From Ignavibacteria bacterium UBA6906 (GTDB taxonomy: Bacteria > Bacteroidota > Ignavibacteria > UBA10030 > UBA6906), in contig DKBG01000339.1 in NCBI GenBank assembly GCA_002451155.1, positions 3,122 to 8,231 of the forward strand: 5,110 nucleotides of DNA, written 5' to 3'. The translations under genes and the position numbers were made by a program. Below are positions 1-5,110 of the stretch, piece by piece (within the stretch, counting starts at the first letter, position 1; every line of letters starts with the position of its first letter). Below the pieces are notes generated by a model, which saw nothing but the letters and a program-made list of their open reading frames with translations, ran no database searches and was not told the origin of the DNA.

Positions 1-1
1 G

Positions 2-226
2 ATCGGATTCTCACTTCCCCGCCGGGACAGGTTGACGCTCCAGGTGTTTGATTCCATTGGCAAGATCGTGGATAGCAGGTCTCTGGGGGAATTCCCCGGA
101 GGCGATGTGTGGGTCTCCTGGGACCCTCACGCTGCTGCGGGTGGAGTGCTGTCGTCCGGAGTGTACTACTACCGCCTCGTGGGGACGACCCGCTCCCCGG
201 TTCAAAGAATGGTGTACCTGAAATGA
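2..226 (+). CDS. C-terminal end of a secreted protein with FlgD-Ig/T9SS-like sorting tail (5' partial)
   Basis: The frame is open from the first complete codon at base 2 and ends at TGA 224-226, giving 74 residues with no start; the gene begins upstream of the window. What is visible is one beta-rich C-terminal module: the strand IGFSLPRRDRLTLQVFD, then SIGKIVDS, a V-S-W-D turn, SSGVYYYRL, and the closing QRMVYLK. This order matches the FlgD-Ig-like or type IX secretion C-terminal domains that direct proteins to the outer surface or medium in FCB-group bacteria. A TTG at 32 could be called as a start, but it lies inside the first strand of the module, so a 64-residue protein is unlikely. The catalytic part, and therefore the function, cannot be seen; its position directly before a GH26 gene suggests another secreted polysaccharide-active protein, which is inference. 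Its stop overlaps the next start, so the two are very probably co-transcribed. Confidence 0.85.
   Translation: MGFSLPRRDRLTLQVFDSIGKIVDSRSLGEFPGGDVWVSWDPHAAAGGVLSSGVYYYRLVGTTRSPVQRMVYLK
223..226 (+). promoter_or_regulatory. ATGA stop-start overlap (translational coupling)
   Basis: The TGA stop of the upstream gene (224-226) overlaps the ATG of the GH26 gene (223-225). No strong Shine-Dalgarno motif lies at normal spacing before this ATG; the nearest purine-rich run, AAAGAATGG at 204-212, is rather far upstream. Translation of the GH26 gene therefore probably depends on ribosomes terminating on the upstream gene. Coupling is inferred from the arrangement. Confidence 0.7.
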
Positions 227-1527
227 CCCGTCGACACAGACTCCTCGTTGTACTTGTTGCGTGCCTAATCCGGACGGCATGGTCTCAGGTCCCTGTGCCA
301 GCCAGCGGCTGCTACCATGCTGCATTCACCCCTGATTATCCCCCTGGTGGTTCGTACGGGCACCAGGAATTTGAAGCTATGGTACAGAAGGAGATCGCGA
401 TCGAGATGTTCTACACCGGCTGGCCAGGCAATAGGGTCCCTGACTTTCCGGCTGCGATGTGTGATGCCATCATGCAAAAGGGGGCTGTTCCGCATATCAC
501 GTGGGAACCATGGGTCAGCGGGATTCCCTCCCCGCTGGACGGAATCATCGACGGGTCCTATGATGCCTACCTCGCAGGATATGCCGGGCAGACGAAAAGC
601 TGGGGGAAGCCGCTCTTCATCAGGGTGGGCCACGAAATGAATGGCAACTGGTATCCGTGGTGCGGCCAGTCGAACGGGGGCGCCACGACGGACGGGTTTG
701 GAGACCTGCTAAAACCGGACGGACCGGAGCGTTTTGTCGCAGCGTACCGGAAAATCCGTCAGATTTTCGACTCCGTCGGAGTGCGTAATGTATCGTGGGT
801 CTGGTGCCCGAATAACTTCTCCACTCCGTATGAGTCATGGAACCAGCCGGAACTGTACTACCCGGGCGACGACGTCGTGGACTGGATAGGACTCGACGGA
901 TACAACTGGGGGGCGTCTCAGTCCTGGTCGGGATGGTCAAGCTTCTACGATACCTTTAACGAAATCTACAACCGTTTCAAGAGCTATCCAAAGCCGCTCA
1001 TGATCGGGGAATTCGCCTCCACGGAACTGGGGGGAAACAAGGGGCCGTGGATCCGCGACGTGTTCTTCTACACCAAGCTTCTCTATACGCGCATCAAAGC
1101 GATCACCTGGTTCAACATCAACAGCGAGACGGACTGGCGGGTCAACTCGAGCCTGGCCGCGTTGACAGCATACCAGGAGAGTGTCGCCGATCCGTACTAC
1201 CTGAGCAGCGTGCCGGTGACAGAAGTTCACTCTCCTGAACGGGAGTTGACTGAACTCACGTTTGCGGCTCCGAGCCCGAACCCGTCCAACGGCGCCGTCC
1301 GGTTGCGCGTGACATTGCCTCAGGGCGCGCTCTGTGCCCTTCGAGTGTGTAACGTTCTCGGTCAGGAAGTGCGGACGATTGTTGATGGCATGCTACCGGC
1401 CGGCCCGCACGAATTCACCTGGGACACCCGGGATCAGTACGGGTCGGACCTCCCGACAGGGGTCTATTTCGCACTTCTGCAGACGAATGGAGTACGGTCG
1501 GTGCAGAAGATCATTCTCACCAAGTAG
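223..1527 (+). CDS. Secreted GH26 endo-beta-glycanase (beta-mannanase / beta-1,3-1,4-glucanase type) with sorting tail
   Basis: Predicted retaining endo-hydrolase of glycoside hydrolase family 26, 434 residues. Residues 1-21 form a signal peptide (basic MTRRHR, then LLVVLVACLI, likely cut near AWS-Q). The (beta/alpha)8 catalytic domain spans roughly 28-328. GHEMNGNWYPW carries the predicted acid/base E138, preceded by the family's typical H137, and PLMIGEFAS carries the predicted nucleophile E263; WVWCPNN, DWIGLDGYNW and ITWFNINSETDWR are further substrate-cleft segments. Residues 348-434 (from APSPNPSNG to QKIILTK) form a FlgD-Ig/T9SS-like tail similar in plan to that of the preceding gene, implying export beyond the outer membrane. 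The ATG at 223 is preferred over a GTG at 109 because the signal peptide starts there and the extra 38 residues only shadow the upstream gene. Family 26 includes beta-mannanases, mixed-linkage glucanases and xylanases; the sequence alone does not settle the substrate. The GH3 gene downstream fits beta-glucan or mannan breakdown. Confidence 0.9.
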   Translation: MTRRHRLLVVLVACLIRTAWSQVPVPASGCYHAAFTPDYPPGGSYGHQEFEAMVQKEIAIEMFYTGWPGNRVPDFPAAMCDAIMQKGAVPHITWEPWVSGIPSPLDGIIDGSYDAYLAGYAGQTKSWGKPLFIRVGHEMNGNWYPWCGQSNGGATTDGFGDLLKPDGPERFVAAYRKIRQIFDSVGVRNVSWVWCPNNFSTPYESWNQPELYYPGDDVVDWIGLDGYNWGASQSWSGWSSFYDTFNEIYNRFKSYPKPLMIGEFASTELGGNKGPWIRDVFFYTKLLYTRIKAITWFNINSETDWRVNSSLAALTAYQESVADPYYLSSVPVTEVHSPERELTELTFAAPSPNPSNGAVRLRVTLPQGALCALRVCNVLGQEVRTIVDGMLPAGPHEFTWDTRDQYGSDLPTGVYFALLQTNGVRSVQKIILTK

Positions 1528-1532
1528 CCTAC

Positions 1533-1535
1533 GGA
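1533..1535 (+). promoter_or_regulatory. Weak ribosome binding site of the GH3 gene
   Basis: A short GGA lies 7 bases before the ATG at 1543, within the 15-base gap after the GH26 stop. It is a minimal Shine-Dalgarno match. The two genes are in the same frame and the TAG at 1525-1527 separates them, so no in-frame start earlier than 1543 is possible. Short spacing suggests coupled translation. Confidence 0.4.
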
Positions 1536-1542
1536 TGATGCT

Positions 1543-3801
1543 ATGAGACTATACGTGAAAAATGTGATTGCGCTGTTCGCCATGGCGGCTATTGCCGTTG
1601 CTGCTGCGCCGTCGGGGTCGTTTCCCGCTAAACGGCTGAAGGAAGTAGACGCCAGGATCGACACCCTCCTGAAGGCAATGACCCTGGAGGAAAAGATCGG
1701 ACAGATGACTCAGGTAACGATCGACGTGGTGTCCAAGGGAGCGGACGGGCGCGACGAACCGCACGCGGTTGATACGGCGAAACTCAGGGATGCGATCCTT
1801 CGATATCACGTCGGGTCAATTCTTAATGTCGGCCCCTCGTTCTATAGTGTCGCACATTGGCATGAAGTGATTTCAGCAATCCAGGATGTCGCACTGAAGG
1901 AATCCAGGTTGAGCATCCCGATCCTGTATGGGATCGATGCCGTCCACGGGGCGAACTATACTGAGGGGGCAACCCTTTTCCCGCAGAGTATCGCTCTGGC
2001 CGCGACCTGGGATCCCGGGATTCTGAGACGCGTCGGTGAAATCACCGCCTTCGAAGTGCGTGCGTCTGGCATTCCCTGGAATTTTCACCCCGTCCTCGAT
2101 CTGGGGCGCCAGCCACTCTGGCCCCGGCTGTGGGAGACGTACGGAGAAGATGTGACTTTGGCAAAGACCCTCGGCCTCGCCTATATGGATGGGCTGATGG
2201 GGCAGGACATGTCAGCCCGGGAACATCTCGCACCCTGCCTCAAGCATTATGCGGGATACAGCATGCCGCTGAGCGGGAAAGACCGGACTCCCGCCTGGAT
2301 AGACGAGCGCATGATGCGCGAATACTCCCTCCCGACATTTGAAGCGGCTGTCCGGGCGGGTGCTCCCACTGTCATGGTGAACTCCGGAGAGATAAACGGG
2401 ATTCCGGGACATGCAAACTATCACCTTCTGACAGAAATCCTTAAGCAGGAATGGGAGTTCGATGGATTTGTCGTGTCGGATTGGGAGGATATTAAGCGCC
2501 TTCACACACGGGACAGGGTGGCCGACTCCCAGGAGGAAGCCGTGCGGCTGGCAGTCATGGCCGGCGTGGACATGAGCATGGTTCCGAATGATTTCTCCTT
2601 CTACACGCTCCTGCTAGATCTGGTGAACAACGGGAAAATACCCCATTCGCGCATTGATGATGCTGTCCGACGCATCCTCCGGGTCAAGTTCCTGGTCGGA
2701 TTGTTCGACAATCCGTATCCAGACCAATCCATGGCAGCGACGTTTGCCTCACCCGAGTGGACGGTATTCAATCGGAAGACTGCACAGGAATCGATGACCC
2801 TGTTGAAAAACGAAAGGGGAATACTCCCGCTCGACAAAGACGTTCGCGTGCTCGTCACTGGACCAACCGCAAACCTGCTCCATGTGCTGAATAGCGGCTG
2901 GACCATTACCTGGCAAGGTGACAACGAATCGCTCTATCCCAAAAATAAACCGACAATCCTGAGAGCGATTCAGGCGAAGATCGGAGAGGGGCGAGTCACG
3001 TATGTTGCCGGGTCCACATTTGACGCCCTGACCGACGTGGACCGTGCCGTGCGTGAAGCGGCCGGAGCCGATGTCATTATCGCCTGTCTGGGAGAGAAGG
3101 CGTATTGTGAAACCCCCGGGAACGTAAACGATCTGACTCTCGAGAAGGCACAACTAGACCTGGTTGATGAACTCTCCAAAACCGGCAAGCCGATCGTTCT
3201 GGTACTGGTGGAAGGGCGTCCGAGAATCATCCATCGCATTGTTGATCGCGTTCAGGGAATTGTCCTGGGCTTCCTGCCGGGGATGGAAGGAGGGTCCGCC
3301 ATCGCGGATGTTCTCTTCGGCGACGTGAATCCTTCAGGTAAGCTTCCCGTCAGCTATCCCAAATACCCGAACTCCCTCACCCTATATGACTGTAAGCCGG
3401 CTGAGGTCGCCGACGGCAACACGTATGACCCAGAGTTTCGCTTTGGCTACGGATTGAGCTACACCATGTTTGCCTATTCAGACCTGGTCCTTGACCGCCC
3501 CATCCTCGATGGGAAAGATTCACTGGTCGTCAGTGTGACCGTCGGAAACACGGGGCAGGTGCCTGGCAAGGAGGTAGTGCAACTCTACGTGACCGATCTT
3601 TACCGAAGCGTCACACCGCCCATCAGGGAATTGAAAGCCTTCAGGAAAATCGACCTTCAGCCCGGCGAAAGGAAAACTGTCACCTTCGCGCTCAGAGAGG
3701 CGGATCTGACATTTATCGGCAGGGAGTACAAGCGAATTGCTGAAAAGGGAAAATTCCGCGTCACGATCGACAGACTTTCTCAGGAATTTGAACTCCGGTA
3801 A
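1543..3801 (+). CDS. Periplasmic GH3 beta-glucosidase (BglX-like)
   Basis: Complete 752-residue glycoside hydrolase family 3 enzyme, expected to remove terminal beta-D-glucose (or a related sugar) from oligosaccharides. Residues 1 to about 20 form a signal peptide (MRLYVKNVIALFAMAAIAVA, cut near AVA-AA); there is no lipobox cysteine and no sorting tail, so a periplasmic location is likely. The N-terminal (beta/alpha)8 domain (about 30-390) contains ILYGIDAVHGANY (127-139), GATLFPQ, LKHYAGYS (233-240), NGIPGHANYHL and VVSDWED with the predicted nucleophile D313. The second alpha/beta domain (about 415-610) contains GEKAYCETPGNVND (517-530); E523 is the best acid/base candidate, by analogy with the GE-x-PY-x-ET segment of plant and bacterial exo-glucosidases recalled from memory, with E518 less likely. 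LPGMEGGSAIADVLFGD and NPSGKLPVSYP are standard GH3 motifs, and about 660-740 is the fibronectin type III-like C-terminal domain (GNTG, GKEVVQLYV, LKAFRKI). Length and domain order are normal for the BglX-like group. It probably finishes off products of the adjacent GH26; cleavage of xylosides or laminari-oligosaccharides is possible. Confidence 0.93.
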   Translation: MRLYVKNVIALFAMAAIAVAAAPSGSFPAKRLKEVDARIDTLLKAMTLEEKIGQMTQVTIDVVSKGADGRDEPHAVDTAKLRDAILRYHVGSILNVGPSFYSVAHWHEVISAIQDVALKESRLSIPILYGIDAVHGANYTEGATLFPQSIALAATWDPGILRRVGEITAFEVRASGIPWNFHPVLDLGRQPLWPRLWETYGEDVTLAKTLGLAYMDGLMGQDMSAREHLAPCLKHYAGYSMPLSGKDRTPAWIDERMMREYSLPTFEAAVRAGAPTVMVNSGEINGIPGHANYHLLTEILKQEWEFDGFVVSDWEDIKRLHTRDRVADSQEEAVRLAVMAGVDMSMVPNDFSFYTLLLDLVNNGKIPHSRIDDAVRRILRVKFLVGLFDNPYPDQSMAATFASPEWTVFNRKTAQESMTLLKNERGILPLDKDVRVLVTGPTANLLHVLNSGWTITWQGDNESLYPKNKPTILRAIQAKIGEGRVTYVAGSTFDALTDVDRAVREAAGADVIIACLGEKAYCETPGNVNDLTLEKAQLDLVDELSKTGKPIVLVLVEGRPRIIHRIVDRVQGIVLGFLPGMEGGSAIADVLFGDVNPSGKLPVSYPKYPNSLTLYDCKPAEVADGNTYDPEFRFGYGLSYTMFAYSDLVLDRPILDGKDSLVVSVTVGNTGQVPGKEVVQLYVTDLYRSVTPPIRELKAFRKIDLQPGERKTVTFALREADLTFIGREYKRIAEKGKFRVTIDRLSQEFELR

Positions 3802-3808
3802 ACGCACC

Positions 3809-3823
3809 TCCCCGGCTCGGGGA
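3809..3823 (+). other. Small GC-rich hairpin between GH3 and transporter genes
   Basis: TCCCCG at 3809-3814 pairs with CGGGGA at 3818-3823 around a 3-base loop (GCT), giving a perfect 6-bp stem 7 bases after the GH3 stop. A U-rich tract does not follow (the next bases are CAGACCACC), so it is not a canonical intrinsic terminator. It could stabilise the upstream mRNA or tune expression of the transporter, or be chance in GC-rich DNA. Confidence 0.3.
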
Positions 3824-3840
3824 CAGACCACCACCACAAC

Positions 3841-3844
3841 GGAA
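3841..3844 (+). promoter_or_regulatory. Probable ribosome binding site of the transporter gene
   Basis: GGAA lies 7 bases upstream of the ATG at 3852, a moderate Shine-Dalgarno match at usable spacing. It supports 3852 as the start, together with the translated N terminus, which runs straight into the first predicted membrane helix. Confidence 0.45.
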
Positions 3845-3851
3845 CGCCGTC

Positions 3852-4940
3852 ATGACCACCATCAGCCTCGGATTTTTCGACTGGCTTGTCATTGCTTCCT
3901 ATTTCGTGTTTGTGCTCGGGATCGGCTATTACCTGAAGCGATTCACTACAAGTGAAAACGACTTCTTTCTCGCAGGACGAAAGAACAGTTCCTGGGTGGC
4001 CGGCCTGGCCTTTCTCTCTGCAAATCTCGGGGCGCTGGAATTGCTTGGCATGACCGGCAACACATTCAAGTACGGGATGTACGTCGCGCACTTCTACTGG
4101 ATCGGCGCGATTCCCGCGATGCTCTTCCTCGGCATTTATATGATGCCATTCTACTACAGCAGCAAGATCAAATCGATCCCCGGCTATCTGAAGCTGCGGT
4201 TCGATGAGAAGACACGCGTCCTCAACGGGATTGCCTTTGCCATTATGACGCTGCTGGTGTCAGGTATCAATCTCTACGCCATGGCTCTCGTTCTCCGGAC
4301 CTTCCTGGGATGGGACTGGGACGTGAGTATGTGGGTCTCGGCAGTTACCGTGGCTGTTTATGTGACTATGAGCGGATTGATGTCCGCGATTTTCACCGAA
4401 ATTATTCAGTTCTTTCTCATCTGGTTCGGTCTCTTTCTGGTGGCGATCCTGGGGATCGGAGAGATCGGAAGCATCACGGAAATAATGAACCGCCTCCCGG
4501 AGTCGTTCAACACGCTCTGGTCGACTTCTGCGGACGCATCCCAGAACGGGATGGAGGTGACCTGGCCCGCGATCGTCCTCGGGCTGGGGTTTGTACTTTC
4601 GTTCGGATACTGGACCACCGACTTCCTGGTGGTGCAGCGAGCATTTTCCGCAAAGGATCTCCGGTCAGCCAGGATGACTCCGATTATCGCATCATTCTTC
4701 AAAATGGCGATTCCATTCATCGTGATTCTGACAGGGCTGACAGCGATCGCGCTGTCCAAAGACGGGGGGAGCGGATTTACGCTTCTGACCGACGGGGGAC
4801 AGGTAAATTACGACTCAGCGCTGCCCCTCCTTATTGCCAGGTACTATCCGACCGGTCTCATCGGGCTGGGGGTAACGGCACTTCTTGCCGGGTTCATGGC
4901 CGGTCAGGCAGGGAATATCAGCGCCTTCAATACCGTCTGA
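3852..4940 (+). CDS. Sodium:solute symporter (SSS/SLC5) family sugar permease, N-terminal part ending at an in-frame TGA
   Basis: Inner-membrane secondary transporter of the SSS family, probably importing the monosaccharide released by the upstream hydrolases. The 362 residues before TGA 4938-4940 contain about nine hydrophobic segments, roughly at 8-28, 48-68, 78-100, 123-150, 157-180, 185-205, 237-262, 275-300 and 325-350. Family signs are NDFFLAGRK (36-44), YLKLRF (112-117), SGLMSAIFTEIIQF (174-187, the classic SSS signature region), and YWTTDFLVVQRAFSAKDL (253-270). SSS proteins usually run well past 450 residues with 13-14 helices, so 362 is short: the ORF stops just after helix 8 of the LeuT-type core, in the middle of a conserved segment. 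The same frame continues with family sequence after the stop (see the next entry), so the product as written is truncated and probably non-functional unless the TGA is an error or is read through. Residues 350-351, where Na+-coupled relatives have a Ser-Ser pair, are Ala-Gly. Exact substrate and coupling ion are unknown. Confidence 0.85.
   Translation: MTTISLGFFDWLVIASYFVFVLGIGYYLKRFTTSENDFFLAGRKNSSWVAGLAFLSANLGALELLGMTGNTFKYGMYVAHFYWIGAIPAMLFLGIYMMPFYYSSKIKSIPGYLKLRFDEKTRVLNGIAFAIMTLLVSGINLYAMALVLRTFLGWDWDVSMWVSAVTVAVYVTMSGLMSAIFTEIIQFFLIWFGLFLVAILGIGEIGSITEIMNRLPESFNTLWSTSADASQNGMEVTWPAIVLGLGFVLSFGYWTTDFLVVQRAFSAKDLRSARMTPIIASFFKMAIPFIVILTGLTAIALSKDGGSGFTLLTDGGQVNYDSALPLLIARYYPTGLIGLGVTALLAGFMAGQAGNISAFNTV
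4938..4940 (+). other. In-frame TGA interrupting the transporter, probable TGG (Trp) position
   Basis: The stop sits between SAFNTV and TYDIYK. The equivalent segment in SGLT-type transporters, recalled from memory, reads (T/L)(I/L)FTMDIY, so the stop falls on an aromatic position. TGA is one base from TGG. The base after it is A and no convincing stem-loop follows, so leaky readthrough or selenocysteine insertion is not supported. Confidence 0.8.
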
Positions 4941-5110
4941 ACATACGATATTTATAAGTCGGTCATCAATCGGGCTGCCTCGGATAGTCACCTTCTCTGG
5001 ATGGGGCGGGTTGCGACGGTCGTCGGTGTGCTCATAAGCATCGGAACGGCCTACTGGGCAAAGAGTTTCCCCAGCATCATGGACTACATGCAGGCGATCT
5101 TTTCCTGGGT
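4941..5110 (+). pseudogene. Continuation of the SSS transporter after the in-frame TGA (3' partial)
   Basis: Reading on in the same frame as the gene starting at 3852 gives 56 more open codons to the window edge. They begin TYDIYKSVINRAASDSHLLW, the conserved loop after helix 8, where SSS members carry (T/S)xDIYKxxI and then a (V/M)GR motif. Next comes MGRVATVVGVLISIGTAYWA, a membrane helix, and then SFPSIMDYMQAIFSW, which begins the following helix. This places it as the expected next piece of the same protein rather than a new gene. No good start with a ribosome binding site is present; the ATG at 5001 lies inside the VGR-type motif. Whether the gene is a genuine pseudogene or carries a sequencing error cannot be told from one copy. 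The true end lies beyond 5110. Confidence 0.8.

Noticed and set aside
86..97. Perfect 12-bp palindrome GGGGAATTCCCC
   Set aside because: It lies within the coding region of a conserved tail module, has no loop and has no second copy seen nearby; most likely chance in GC-rich coding DNA.
109..222. Upstream extension of the GH26 reading frame to a GTG at 109
   Set aside because: The added 38 residues overlap the sorting tail of the previous gene in another frame and would bury the signal peptide that begins at the ATG at 223.
871..880. Palindrome ACGACGTCGT within the GH26 gene
   Set aside because: It encodes part of the conserved GDDVVDWIGLDGY region, is short, and has no operator-like context.
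2749..3153. Antisense open frame of 134 codons within the GH3 gene
   Set aside because: It lies opposite conserved GH3 domain sequence, shows no recognisable family features and has no supporting start signals.
4310..4957. Long alternative open frame (215 codons) inside the transporter gene on the same strand
   Set aside because: Its translation is rich in Arg, Gly and Asp with no recognisable domain, while the overlapping frame encodes clear SSS helices; it is a shadow frame of GC-rich coding sequence.
4938..4980. Selenocysteine or programmed readthrough at the TGA
   Set aside because: No convincing stem-loop follows the codon, the next base is A rather than the leaky C, and a membrane-transporter position that is aromatic in relatives is not a plausible selenocysteine site.

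Overview
The window reads as a single, tightly packed, plus-strand carbohydrate-utilisation operon from a moderately GC-rich bacterium. The first two proteins end in FlgD-Ig-like / type IX secretion-type C-terminal tails (a G-x-x-V strand, a W-D turn, an S/TGVY(Y/F) strand and a final Lys). Such tails are typical of the Bacteroidota/Ignavibacteria side of the FCB group and of neighbouring lineages (KSB1, Eisenbacteria and similar). The phylum is an inference from these tails; nothing here fixes genus or species.

Layout: (1) bases 2-226 are the last 74 codons of a secreted protein whose catalytic part lies upstream of the window. (2) Bases 223-1527 encode a GH26 glycoside hydrolase with a signal peptide and the same kind of tail; its start overlaps the previous stop as ATGA. 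(3) After 15 bases, 1543-3801 encodes a complete 752-residue GH3 beta-glucosidase-type enzyme with a signal peptide but no sorting tail. (4) After a 50-base gap with a small GC hairpin, a sodium:solute symporter (SSS) family transporter starts at 3852. Its frame is interrupted by a TGA at 4938-4940, but recognisable family sequence continues in the same frame to the window edge at 5110.

Inferred logic: an exported endo-acting GH26 cuts a beta-linked glucan or mannan outside the cell, the GH3 enzyme trims the oligosaccharides to monosaccharides in the periplasm, and the SSS permease imports the sugar. There are no RNA genes, CRISPR arrays, insertion sequences or long repeats, and no gene-free stretch longer than 50 bases.

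The most notable point is the in-frame TGA inside the transporter, at a position where relatives carry an aromatic residue. A TGG-to-TGA change (real mutation or sequencing/assembly error) explains it best. The transporter also lacks the serine pair that forms part of the Na+ site in well-studied SSS members. I do not see an undescribed system; this is a recognisable polysaccharide-degradation locus with a few unusual details.
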